DNA of 64,000 bases from RGIG2000 sp045612665 (GTDB lineage: Bacteria > Bacillota > Clostridia > Oscillospirales > CAG-272), in the NCBI GenBank assembly GCA_045612665.1, contig JAZKZO010000004.1, forward strand, positions 1 through 64,000, written 5' to 3'. The notes under the pieces were generated by a model. That model searched no databases, had not been told where the DNA came from, and was given only the letters and a program-made list of their open reading frames with translations. Every line of letters begins with the position of its first letter. The stretch's first letter is position 1. A program made the position numbers and the translations under genes. This document shows positions 15,991-24,008 of this stretch, piece by piece.

Positions 15991-16190
15991 TTATCAAGAC
16001 CCAAAATGTAGTCTGATGAAACCTTATAATAATTGCATAAAGTAATAAGGTGGTGAATAGGGAGCTCGTTAGCACCTCGCTCGTATCTTGCATACATTGT
16101 TTGAGATGTGCCAAGTATATCTGCTATTTCTTTTTGAGTCTTATCATTATCCTCGCGCAAATCGCGAATTCGCTTTAAATACGAATGCAT
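15984..16190 (-). CDS. XRE-family repressor (HTH_3 only)
   Basis: A 68-residue stand-alone Cro/C1-type helix-turn-helix protein. All five helices are visible: LKRIRDLREDNDKTQKEIADILGTSQTMYARYERG, then the LPIHHLITLCNYYKVSSDYILGL motif that closes the domain. There is no extra ligand domain. It is divergent from the membrane protein at 16339. The 149 bp between them hold three copies of an AGTAAAT..ATTTACT palindrome, overlapping both promoters, so it most likely represses itself and its neighbour. The inducer is unknown. Confidence 0.93.
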   Translation of the reverse strand: MHSYLKRIRDLREDNDKTQKEIADILGTSQTMYARYERGANELPIHHLITLCNYYKVSSDYILGLDKK

Positions 16191-16221
16191 TTTGGCACTC
16201 TCCCTTCATCATTCTAATGCT

Positions 16222-16307
16222 ATTATATCAAGTAAATAAATTTACTTATCATAATAGTAAATATTTTTACTAAAAGTGTTGACTTTAGTAAATAAATGTA
16301 CTATAAT
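16222..16307. promoter_or_regulatory. Divergent promoters with three XRE operators
   Basis: Three 18-bp dyads share the pattern TAGTAAAT-NN-ATTTACTA: 16230-16247 (perfect 8-bp arms), 16255-16272 (7 of 8) and 16286-16303 (7 of 8). The third lies inside the 17-bp spacer of a rightward promoter, TTGACT (16279-16284) and TATAAT (16302-16307). The first overlaps a leftward extended -10 (TGATATAAT, complement 16222-16229) for the xre gene. Binding would shut both promoters. Confidence 0.8.
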
Positions 16308-16338
16308 GTTTTTGTCTAAATAAGAAAGGAGAATGACA

Positions 16339-17049
16339 ATGAACAATTTATTAAGCATAGACTTCATAGACCGAATGAGAAGACTCATGCGTGAAGCCTT
16401 CAAGATCAAAAAATACAAGGCTATGAATAAAGCCTTGGCGGTATTCAGCATTATAGCAATGCTTCCAATTATTATCACCTGCTTGGTTTTTGCGGGTACA
16501 TATTTTTGTTGGGCGTTTTTCTACAAGGTGATGACAGACCCGATAAAAGCACTTCACGGACTTGTAAACAGCGAGGGCAAGGATGTAAGGCACGCGCCAC
16601 AAACAGTAATTTACATAATCTCTTGGCCTACAATATTTTTGCTTTATTGCATAGAAGCACTTATGATTCCCGTGCTTTCAATGATTTATGCAGTAACATC
16701 CGTATTGAGCTATATTTGGACACTCGGTGGATACAAATTCCATATATTCCCCGAAAAAGCAGAAAATATTGAAATAACAGTAGAGGGAAAATACGAAAAC
16801 TCGCTCCCGCTTTTCTACGTGCTTATGTCAGGGGCAATCCTTGCAGTAGTTCCGCTTTTACATCTCTTGATCGACTATATGAACTTCATTAGTGAATACG
16901 GCTCGAAAATGGCTTATTATTACTATTTCCCATACTATCCTATATATATTGGAATTAGCGTAGTATTCTCAGCTATTTTTTCAATCCTTTGTCTTTCTAA
17001 ATTGCCTAAGGATAAAAAATCAGAGAATAAAAACGAAGATAAAGAATGA
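16339..17049 (+). CDS. Multi-pass membrane protein under XRE control, unknown
   Basis: A 236-residue protein. The ATG at 16339 is preferred over the one six bases upstream because AAAGGAG is then 7 bp away. The N-terminal 30 residues are basic and amphipathic (RMRRLMREAFKIKKYKAMNK). About five hydrophobic segments follow (36-66, 90-112, 114-135, 162-182, 195-222), and the tail is highly charged (KDKKSENKNEDKE). I do not recognise a family. The only clue is its regulation by a dedicated XRE repressor through an operator inside its promoter, which implies that expression is normally held off. Followed by a strong terminator. Confidence 0.78.
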   Translation: MNNLLSIDFIDRMRRLMREAFKIKKYKAMNKALAVFSIIAMLPIIITCLVFAGTYFCWAFFYKVMTDPIKALHGLVNSEGKDVRHAPQTVIYIISWPTIFLLYCIEALMIPVLSMIYAVTSVLSYIWTLGGYKFHIFPEKAENIEITVEGKYENSLPLFYVLMSGAILAVVPLLHLLIDYMNFISEYGSKMAYYYYFPYYPIYIGISVVFSAIFSILCLSKLPKDKKSENKNEDKE

Positions 17050-17050
17050 T

Positions 17051-17078
17051 AAAAACGCACCATATGGTGCGTTTTTCA
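17051..17078 (+). terminator. Intrinsic terminator
   Basis: AAAAACGCACC, ATAT loop, GGTGCGTTTTT. Directly after the stop codon of the XRE-controlled membrane protein. Confidence 0.88.
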
Positions 17079-17088
17079 TTTTATGTGC

Positions 17089-17117
17089 TTGAAAAGCAAT
17101 TAGAATTGTACTATAAT
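17089..17117 (+). promoter_or_regulatory. Promoter of the SGNH-SGNH-cysK operon
   Basis: TTGAAA (17089-17094), 17-bp spacer, TATAAT (17112-17117), 30 bp before the first ATG. Confidence 0.78.
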
Positions 17118-17146
17118 TAAAATATAGTTTCTTTGAGAGGTAAAAA

Positions 17147-18199
17147 ATGAGTAACATTTCTAAAATTGACAAGAATTTTAAAATAGAAACCAAAATTGCA
17201 AAAAAGGATATTGAATTTTTCGATATAAGGCAGTCGCCCTTCAAAATATACGGCGTTTTTTTCGAAAACGGTAAATTTAGAAGAATGCCCGAGACAGTTG
17301 CCAAGAGTGTAAGCGACGGTGTTGCATGGCTACATACAAATACAGCCGGCGGTAGAGTGCGATTTAAAACAAATAGCCCTTATATTGCCATTCATGTCAA
17401 AATGGCAAATATAGGTAAAATGCCTCACTTTGCTCTTACAGGCTCGGCAGGCTTTGATCTTTATGTAAAGGATAAAAAGCCAAGCTATGTTGGCTCGTTT
17501 ATTCCACCTTATGATATGACCGACGGCTATGAAAGCGTAATCGAGCTTGGCTCGCGAAAAAACAGAGAAATCATCATAAATTTCCCTCTTTATAGCGACG
17601 TGTGTGAGCTTTATGTGGGAGTAAGCAACAAATCGACTCTCGAAGCTCCGTCCTCATATAAGCTTGAAAAGCCAATTGTATATTACGGCTCATCTATAAC
17701 ACAGGGCGGATGCGCATCTCGCCCCGGAACCTCGTATCAGGCATTCATCTCGCACGAGCTTGATAGCGATTATATAAATCTCGGATTTTCGGGAAATGCA
17801 AAAGCGGAGAATGAAATTATAGAGCACGTAAAAGGGCTTGATATGTCCGTATTTGTGTACGATTATGACCATAATGCGCCTACGATAGAGCATCTTGGGG
17901 CAACTCACGAAAAAATGTTCAAGGCGATAAGAGAGGCGCATCCGAGCCTTCCTATAATTATGATGTCCCGTCCGAAATATAAATTAAATAAAGAAGAGAA
18001 GGCTCGCCTTGATATTATTAAGACAACCTATAATAATGCTATATCAAACGGTGATAAAAATGTTTATTTGATAGAGGGAAGAACTCTTATGAGACTTGCA
18101 AAAGCGGATGGCACAGTTGACAACTGCCATCCTACTGACCTCGGCTTTTATTCTATGGCAAGTGCAATTATTCCTGTACTCAAAAAAATATTGAATTAA
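17147..18199 (+). CDS. SGNH/GDSL hydrolase with GxDLY N-terminal domain (copy 1)
   Basis: A 350-residue cytoplasmic esterase. Residues about 40-165 form the beta-rich accessory domain with the G-F-D-L-Y motif (102-106) that names the GxDLY (SGNH_hydro_N) family. Residues about 175-350 form the SGNH hydrolase. Block I is YYGSSITQGG (179-188, nucleophile Ser182 or 183), the glycine and asparagine blocks are in INLGFSGNAK and YDYDHNAP, and block V is DNCHPTDLGF with Asp325 and His328. Members usually de-esterify acylated sugars. It is first of three cotranscribed genes and is followed at 9 bp by a diverged paralog. Confidence 0.9.
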   Translation: MSNISKIDKNFKIETKIAKKDIEFFDIRQSPFKIYGVFFENGKFRRMPETVAKSVSDGVAWLHTNTAGGRVRFKTNSPYIAIHVKMANIGKMPHFALTGSAGFDLYVKDKKPSYVGSFIPPYDMTDGYESVIELGSRKNREIIINFPLYSDVCELYVGVSNKSTLEAPSSYKLEKPIVYYGSSITQGGCASRPGTSYQAFISHELDSDYINLGFSGNAKAENEIIEHVKGLDMSVFVYDYDHNAPTIEHLGATHEKMFKAIREAHPSLPIIMMSRPKYKLNKEEKARLDIIKTTYNNAISNGDKNVYLIEGRTLMRLAKADGTVDNCHPTDLGFYSMASAIIPVLKKILN

Positions 18200-18208
18200 G
18201 GAGCACGT

Positions 18209-19198
18209 ATGAAAGCATACAACTTTAAAGATGCACCAATTAAGCTTTTCGGTGCGAAGCTAAATAAAGATAACCGAATTGTTAGAATGGACGAGGACGT
18301 TGCAAAAACGGTAAATGATTTTACAGCAGTTCGTATTTTTTCAGGTGCGGGAGTTAGAATAAGATTTAAAACTGACTCGAAAAATATCAAGCTAAGGGCT
18401 AAGGTGGCTAGCAACGGTGTCGACTGGGCAATCCCTCTTAGTGGATCTTGCGGAATGGATGTTTTTGAGGAAAATGAGCGCATTGGCGTATTCAATCCAA
18501 ACAATTACGGTATTCTTGAATTTGAAAGCACCCTTGAAAAGAGCGATAAGCTTTCGAACATTACAATTATGCTACCTAGAAATGAGCCCGTTATCGACCT
18601 TGAAATTTCAATTGATGACGATGCTCAAATGCTCGAGTGCGACCCTTATACCTACGCAAAGCCTATCGTCTTCTACGGCTCGTCAATTACCGAGGGTGGA
18701 TGCTCCTCAACCGTCGGAAAATGCTACACAGCCCTCGTTACTCGTTGGCTTGACAGCGATTATATAAATCTCGGCTTTTCGGGAAATGCTAAGGGCGAGA
18801 GGACAATGGCTGATTACATTAAAAATCTCGATATGAGCATTTTTGTAATGGATTATGACCACAATGCCCCAAGCGTTGAGCATCTTGATGCAACTCACGA
18901 GCCGTTTTTCAAAGCTATAAGAGAAGCAAATCCGACCTTGCCGATTCTTATTATGACAAAGCCCGATTTTGACTTTGGAAAAAGCGAAAATATAAAGCGC
19001 CGTGAAATAATCAAGCGCACCTATGAAAACGCGCTAGCAAACGGCGACAAAAATGTTTATTTTATCGACGGAGAAACCTTCTTCGGCGATAAGGATAGGT
19101 CCCTTTGCACAGTTGAAAAATGCCATCCAACCGACTTAGGCTTTATGAAAATGGCGGAGGTAGTGTATCCCGTTCTTAAATCAATTTTGGAGAAATAA
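18209..19198 (+). CDS. SGNH/GDSL hydrolase with GxDLY-like domain (copy 2, Asp to Glu in block V)
   Basis: A 329-residue paralog of the preceding protein, with the same domain order. The motif equivalent to GxDLY is C-G-M-D-V-F (81-86). Block I is FYGSSITEGG (155-164), the glycine block is INLGFSGNAKGE, and block III is MDYDHNAP. Block V reads V-E-K-C-H-P-T-D-L-G, so the usual catalytic Asp three residues before His306 is Glu303. The pair clearly arose by tandem duplication and diverged. Whether Glu supports catalysis is open. AAGGAG lies before the ATG, and cysK starts 1 bp after the stop, so coupling is tight. Confidence 0.88.
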   Translation: MKAYNFKDAPIKLFGAKLNKDNRIVRMDEDVAKTVNDFTAVRIFSGAGVRIRFKTDSKNIKLRAKVASNGVDWAIPLSGSCGMDVFEENERIGVFNPNNYGILEFESTLEKSDKLSNITIMLPRNEPVIDLEISIDDDAQMLECDPYTYAKPIVFYGSSITEGGCSSTVGKCYTALVTRWLDSDYINLGFSGNAKGERTMADYIKNLDMSIFVMDYDHNAPSVEHLDATHEPFFKAIREANPTLPILIMTKPDFDFGKSENIKRREIIKRTYENALANGDKNVYFIDGETFFGDKDRSLCTVEKCHPTDLGFMKMAEVVYPVLKSILEK

Positions 19199-19199
19199 T

Positions 19200-20126
19200 A
19201 TGAAAATTTATCAATCAATTACCGACCTTGTAGGCGCAACACCCTTGCTTGAGGTGTCCCGATTTGCTAAGGAAAACGGAATAGACGCGCGCTTGCTTGT
19301 TAAGCTTGAAATGTTCAACCCCGCAGGCTCAGCCAAGGATAGAGTTGCCCTTTCAATGATAGAGGATGCCGAAAAAAGCGGAAGACTTCAAAAGGGAAGC
19401 ACAATAATTGAGCCGACCTCGGGAAATACAGGCATCGGACTTAGCGCAATCGCAAGGGCAAGGGGCTACAAGTGCATTATCGTTATGCCCGAAACAATGT
19501 CCGAGGAGCGCAAAATGCTAATGAAGGCATACGGTGCAGAGCTTGTTTTGACTGACGGTGCGCTTGGAATGAAGGGCGCAACCGAGAAAGCGCTTGAAAT
19601 TGCAAAAATTACACCGAATTCCTTTGTGGCAGGACAGTTCGAAAATCCTGCAAATCCAAGGGCACATTATGATACGACAGGACCTGAAATTTGGCAAGAT
19701 ACCGAGGGATGTGTCGATATTTTCATCTCTTGCGTAGGCACAGGTGGCACAATTTCGGGCACAGGTAAATATCTTAAGGAGCAAAATCCGTCCGTTAAGG
19801 TCGTAGCCGTTGAGCCGTCATCTTCGCCTTTGCTTAGCGAGGGCAAGGCAGGCGCACACAAAATCCAAGGAATAGGCGCAAATTTCGTTCCCGATACGCT
19901 AAACCGTGAAATTTACGACGAAATCGTAACCGTCAGCGACTCCGAGGCTTATGAATATGCGAAAAAGCTCGTCGAAAGCGAGGGAGTGCTTGTCGGAATT
20001 TCCTCGGGCGCAGCCCTTTGCGCTATGGCAAAAATCGCATCTCGCCCCGAAAACAAGGGCAAGACAATAGTTGCACTTTTGCCCGATAGTGGAGAGAGAT
20101 ACCTCTCAACACCTAACTTCATATAA
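19200..20126 (+). CDS. cysK: Cysteine synthase A (O-acetylserine sulfhydrylase)
   Basis: A 308-residue PLP enzyme making cysteine from O-acetylserine and sulfide. The PLP lysine is Lys46 in NPAGSAKDR. The substrate-binding loop PTSGNTGIGL (about 73-82), the M-P-E-T-M-S-x-E-R-K motif and the phosphate loop GTGGTISGTG (about 181-190) are all intact. The length is standard. It is third in an operon behind two SGNH esterases, an unusual partner set. No CysE homolog is beside it, so serine acetylation must come from elsewhere. Followed by a clear terminator. Confidence 0.95.
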   Translation: MKIYQSITDLVGATPLLEVSRFAKENGIDARLLVKLEMFNPAGSAKDRVALSMIEDAEKSGRLQKGSTIIEPTSGNTGIGLSAIARARGYKCIIVMPETMSEERKMLMKAYGAELVLTDGALGMKGATEKALEIAKITPNSFVAGQFENPANPRAHYDTTGPEIWQDTEGCVDIFISCVGTGGTISGTGKYLKEQNPSVKVVAVEPSSSPLLSEGKAGAHKIQGIGANFVPDTLNREIYDEIVTVSDSEAYEYAKKLVESEGVLVGISSGAALCAMAKIASRPENKGKTIVALLPDSGERYLSTPNFI

Positions 20127-20128
20127 GA

Positions 20129-20156
20129 AAAATCAAGGCATCGCCTTGATTTTTTC
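20129..20156 (+). terminator. Terminator of the SGNH-cysK operon
   Basis: AATCAAGGC, ATC loop, GCCTTGATT then TTTT. Confidence 0.87.
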
Positions 20157-20165
20157 ATTTTACAC

Positions 20166-20194
20166 TTGAAAAGCTCGCTCGTGTGTGCTAATAT
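20166..20194 (+). promoter_or_regulatory. azlCD promoter
   Basis: TTGAAA (20166-20171), 17-bp spacer ending GTGTGTGC, TAATAT (20189-20194), an extended -10. Confidence 0.72.
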
Positions 20195-20225
20195 ATGTAG
20201 GAAATCAAAGAAAGGAGCGAAAAAT

Positions 20226-20957
20226 ATGCGAGAGCAGAATAATTTTATGTCAGGCATAAAGGACGGATTTCCAATCTGCCTTGGATATCTTTCCGTTGCC
20301 TTTGCCTTTGGTATTGCGGCTTATAACTCAGGGCTTGATATATGGCAGGCAGTGCTTATTTCCATGTTAAACGTTACCTCGGCAGGTCAGCTTGCAGGAC
20401 TACCTATTATGGCTGCCGGTGGAAGCTTGATTGAGCTTGCCGCGACGCAGTTAATTATAAATCTTCGTTATTCGCTTATGTCGATTTCGCTTTCTCAAAA
20501 GCTTGGAAAAAGCGTGCGACTTGTGGATAAATTCCTCGTTTCCTTTGTCAACACCGATGAGGTTTTTGCCGTTTCATCGTCAAAGGGAACTGACCTTGGT
20601 CGCAGATATATGTACGGCATTACCTTAACGCCGTTTCTTGGATGGACTCTTGGAACGCTACTTGGCGCAGTTGCGGGAAATATCTTACCCGAAATTGTAA
20701 TTTCGGCACTTGGAATTGCAATCTACGCTATGTTTGTTGCAATCGTTACTCCTGTGGCTAAAAAGGAAAGACCTGTGCTATTTTGCTCACTTTCTGCAAT
20801 AGCGCTCAGCTGTATTTTTTACTATGTGCCATTTTTGAAAAATAACGTATCAAGCGGATTTTCAATTATAATTTGCACAATAATAGCAAGCGTGATTTTC
20901 GCCCTTGCTTTCCCACTTCCAAAGGAAGAGGAGGTAGTCGATAATGGAGCCGATTAA
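20226..20957 (+). CDS. azlC: AzlC-family branched-chain amino acid exporter subunit
   Basis: A 243-residue membrane protein, the large subunit of the AzlC-AzlD (LIV-E/YgaZH) exporter. The start at 20226 follows AAAGGAG. The first segment contains the family pattern G.K.GFPI.LGYL.VAFAFG (residues about 11-30). Then come the conserved A-G-Q-L-A region (about 57-62), the T-Q-L-I-I-N-L-R-Y segment (about 78-86) and the NTDEVFA motif after the third helix. About six membrane segments. It overlaps azlD by 14 bp. The substrate is inferred from family knowledge. Confidence 0.93.
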   Translation: MREQNNFMSGIKDGFPICLGYLSVAFAFGIAAYNSGLDIWQAVLISMLNVTSAGQLAGLPIMAAGGSLIELAATQLIINLRYSLMSISLSQKLGKSVRLVDKFLVSFVNTDEVFAVSSSKGTDLGRRYMYGITLTPFLGWTLGTLLGAVAGNILPEIVISALGIAIYAMFVAIVTPVAKKERPVLFCSLSAIALSCIFYYVPFLKNNVSSGFSIIICTIIASVIFALAFPLPKEEEVVDNGAD

Positions 20958-21267
20958 GTTCTTTGCCTACCTGCTCGTTATGGCAGGAGTTACCTATCTT
21001 GTCAGAATGCTTCCTATGGTACTTGTAAGGAAAAAGATAAAGAACACCTTCGTTCGCTCGTTCCTTTATTATGTGCCGTATGCGGTTTTGTCCGTTATGA
21101 CAATTCCTGCAATCTTCTATTCAACCTCGTACCTTGTGTCTGCAATTGTCGGCTTTGCAGTGGCGCTCGTGCTATCCTACTTCAATCGAAGCCTGCTTAC
21201 AGTTGCAGCAAGCGCGTGCGGTGCCGTTTTGGTAGTAGAGCTTGTAATAACATATCTGATAAAGTAA
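20944..21267 (+). CDS. azlD: AzlD-family small exporter subunit
   Basis: A 107-residue protein with four hydrophobic segments. It has the AzlD hallmarks T-Y-L-V-R-M-L-P near residues 17-24, and F-L-Y-Y-V-P-Y-A-V-L in the second segment. It is the obligate partner of AzlC, and the 14-bp overlap makes translation coupled. Followed by a terminator. Confidence 0.92.
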   Translation: MEPIKFFAYLLVMAGVTYLVRMLPMVLVRKKIKNTFVRSFLYYVPYAVLSVMTIPAIFYSTSYLVSAIVGFAVALVLSYFNRSLLTVAASACGAVLVVELVITYLIK

Positions 21268-21291
21268 AATCGAGGCACGCCTCGATTTTTC
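21267..21291 (+). terminator. azlCD terminator
   Basis: AAATCGAGGC / GCCTCGATTT with a very short loop, then T-rich sequence. Confidence 0.82.
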
Positions 21292-21298
21292 TCGTATC

Positions 21299-21327
21299 TT
21301 GACAACATATAATAAATATGGTAAAAT
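21299..21327 (+). promoter_or_regulatory. Promoter of the GT2/CDP-glycerol transferase gene
   Basis: TTGACA (21299-21304), 17 bp, TAAAAT (21322-21327) with TGG extension. Confidence 0.78.
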
Positions 21328-21365
21328 AATATTTTAGTGAAATCTAGGACTACAAGGAGGAAAAT

Positions 21366-24008
21366 ATGCAATATAAAATTTCAACCGTAATGCCCGTATA
21401 TAATTCCGCCTTGTATCTTGGCGAGGCGATAGAGAGCATTATAAGCCAAACGATAGGCTTTGATAACGTACAGCTTATCATTGTAAATGACGGCTCGACC
21501 GATAACAGTGCCGAGATTATAGACACTTATGCGAGAAAATACTCTAATATCGTGGTTATAAATCAAGAAAACGCAGGCGTTGCAGAGGCTCGAAACGAGG
21601 CGCTCAAGCACGCACAAGGCAAATACGTTTCGTTTGTCGATCCGGATGATGTTATCTCGGATAACGCATATGAGCTTGCCTTTGATTTCTTTGAAAGTAA
21701 TTACGATAAAACAAGCGTTGTGGCTTTTCCGATATTTTTCTTTGGAGCTAGAAATGGCGCTCATCCCTTGAATGATAAATTCGAGCAGGGAAGCCGTATA
21801 ATAGACCTTGAAAAGAGTGGAATTTTTCAGCTTCATATAACCTCTACGCTTATCAAGGGCGAGATTGCCAAAAATATGCATTTCAAGAGCGAGCTTGCAA
21901 CATCCGAGGATGCCGAGGCACTTTTGCGTATTTTAATTGACACTCCGTATCTTGGAGTGGTTACTGACGCGAGCTATAACTACCGTCGCCACGGCGCATC
22001 CCTTATAAGCACGGCATCGAGCAAAAAAGAATGGTATCTTCCACACATAGAGCATTATTTTAGTAGCATTATGGACTATGCGTTAATCACGTACGGCAAA
22101 ATTCCGTCGTTTGTTCAAAACGCGATAATGTACGACCTTTCCTGGAAGCTCTCTCAAAAAACGCTCCCACCCTGCCTTGACAACGATGAGGCACAGGAAT
22201 TTTTGATGCAGATGTATGCGTGCGTGTCGCGCCTTGATAACAGTGTGATAATGAGCGCAAATGTCGCCGACGAAATAAAATATTATCTTTTGGCGAAAAA
22301 GCACGCAGATAAATATTCCTTAACCGATGACGATTTGACCCTGGATGGCATTTCGTGTCTTTCTATGTGCCGTTATAGCCTTGATTTTGTCGAAAGGGAA
22401 GACGGCAAAATCAAAATTTCAACAAGACTGTTTTTCCCTGCATCAATGCAAAATATCGACACAGGTGTCCTTTATTTGAACGGACATGCGATAAGCTCGA
22501 AGCCGAGCTTCGGTGAAAAGGCACACATCCTTGGCAATTGTATAGCGAAAACCGCTATGCTTGAATTTGTGATTGATACAAAGGACCTTTGTGAGCGCAA
22601 TGCGATATACTTCGGTGCGAAAATCGAAGATAAAACGGTTATTTTCGCTAACGTTATTTTCGGTAAGCATTGCCCTCTTGAAAGAAAATATAGCGCATCC
22701 TTTATCGACCTTGGCGATATTGTAATTTCGTATCACGAAAACGCACTTGTGGCTGAATTTGCGTCTAAAAAGGAAATAAAATCGCGCAAAAGGGCTCTTC
22801 TTAAGGAAATATGGCGCAGTAACGGCTTTGCCGAAAGAAAGGCAGTCGTTGCAAGACTTTTGGCAGGCGTTTATAAAAAGCTTCACAAAAAGCCGATTTG
22901 GATTATCTCCGACCGTCTTAATAAGGCATCGGATAACGGAGAGGCGCTTTTCGAATATCTTAACAAAATTAAATTTAGGGATGCAAGCTATTTCTTTGCG
23001 ATAAGAGATGGCGAGGATTATGCGCGCCTTAAAGGGCACGGCAGGGTTCTTGATAGGGCATCGCTTAAATATAAAATTTTGCATCTTGCCTCGGATATGA
23101 TAATTTCCTCTCACGCTGAGGATTTTGTAACGAATCCGTTTGATTACTATTCACAGCCGTATAAGGATATTCTTTGCCAAAAGAAATTTGTCTTTTTACA
23201 GCACGGTGTAACAAAGGATGACCTTTCCTCGTGGCTTGGTAGATACAATAAAAACATAAAGGGCTTTGTCGTATCGTCGCCCCTTGAGGAAAAATCAATT
23301 CTCGAGGGAGATTACGGCTACACCGAAAATGAGGTATGGCTTACAGGTATGCCACGCCTTGACCGTCTTGAGAGCAAGAGCGAAAAAATCGTTGCTATTA
23401 TGCCAACGTGGCGTAGATATCTTGCGGGAAGCATTGATATTTCAAGCGGTGAATGGAGAAATAGCGAGGCGATAAGAAATAGCGAATACGTAAGCTTTTA
23501 TGAAAGCCTCTTAAACGACTCTCGTTTACTTAACACACTGGATAAAAACGGCTATAAAATGATTTTTATACCTCATCCAAATATGAAAGCGGTATGCGAT
23601 TTTATCGACACTCCCTCGGGCGTTAGCATTTGCGAAAGCTGTGATTACAGCGATATTTTTGCAAAAGCTAATCTTGTTGTAACCGATTATTCCTCAGCCG
23701 TTTTCGACCTTGCATATCTTGGCAAGCCCGTAATCTATGCACAGTTTGACAAGGACGAGTTTTTCTCGGGCACTCACACCTATAAAAAGGGCTACTTTGA
23801 CTATGAGGAAAACGGCTTCGGAGAGGTAACGTATACGCTCGATGACACCGTTTGCGAAATTATAAAATGCATTGAGGGCGGTTGCGTCCTTGATGAAAAA
23901 TACCGCGCAAGAATTGACGCCTTCTTCGCATATCGCGACAGAGAAAATTCATCGCGCACTCTTGAAAAAATAAAGCAACTAGGAGCAAAAAATGATAAAC
24001 GTAAATAA
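21366..24008 (+). CDS. Two-domain glycosyltransferase GT2 / CDP-glycerol glycerophosphotransferase
   Basis: An 880-residue cell-envelope enzyme. Residues 1 to about 250 are a GT2 (GT-A fold) transferase with VMPVYNS (8-14), VNDGSTDNS (40-48) and the metal-binding D-P-D-D at 92-95. Residues about 340-460 look like a beta-rich linker. Residues about 510-870 are a TagF/TarL-type CDP-glycerol:polyol glycerophosphotransferase with LQHGVTKDDL, the MPTWRRYL motif, IFIPHP and TDYSSAVFDLAYLGKPVIYAQFD-type sequence. Such fusions build teichoic-acid-like or glycerophosphate-decorated polymers at the membrane. The gene has its own promoter, and its 3' end overlaps the ABC-F gene by 17 bp. The exact polymer is unknown. 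Confidence 0.92.
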   Translation: MQYKISTVMPVYNSALYLGEAIESIISQTIGFDNVQLIIVNDGSTDNSAEIIDTYARKYSNIVVINQENAGVAEARNEALKHAQGKYVSFVDPDDVISDNAYELAFDFFESNYDKTSVVAFPIFFFGARNGAHPLNDKFEQGSRIIDLEKSGIFQLHITSTLIKGEIAKNMHFKSELATSEDAEALLRILIDTPYLGVVTDASYNYRRHGASLISTASSKKEWYLPHIEHYFSSIMDYALITYGKIPSFVQNAIMYDLSWKLSQKTLPPCLDNDEAQEFLMQMYACVSRLDNSVIMSANVADEIKYYLLAKKHADKYSLTDDDLTLDGISCLSMCRYSLDFVEREDGKIKISTRLFFPASMQNIDTGVLYLNGHAISSKPSFGEKAHILGNCIAKTAMLEFVIDTKDLCERNAIYFGAKIEDKTVIFANVIFGKHCPLERKYSASFIDLGDIVISYHENALVAEFASKKEIKSRKRALLKEIWRSNGFAERKAVVARLLAGVYKKLHKKPIWIISDRLNKASDNGEALFEYLNKIKFRDASYFFAIRDGEDYARLKGHGRVLDRASLKYKILHLASDMIISSHAEDFVTNPFDYYSQPYKDILCQKKFVFLQHGVTKDDLSSWLGRYNKNIKGFVVSSPLEEKSILEGDYGYTENEVWLTGMPRLDRLESKSEKIVAIMPTWRRYLAGSIDISSGEWRNSEAIRNSEYVSFYESLLNDSRLLNTLDKNGYKMIFIPHPNMKAVCDFIDTPSGVSICESCDYSDIFAKANLVVTDYSSAVFDLAYLGKPVIYAQFDKDEFFSGTHTYKKGYFDYEENGFGEVTYTLDDTVCEIIKCIEGGCVLDEKYRARIDAFFAYRDRENSSRTLEKIKQLGAKNDKRK

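Noticed and set aside
22443..23114. A 223-codon minus-strand frame
   Set aside because: Antisense to the glycosyltransferase gene; no domain or upstream site.
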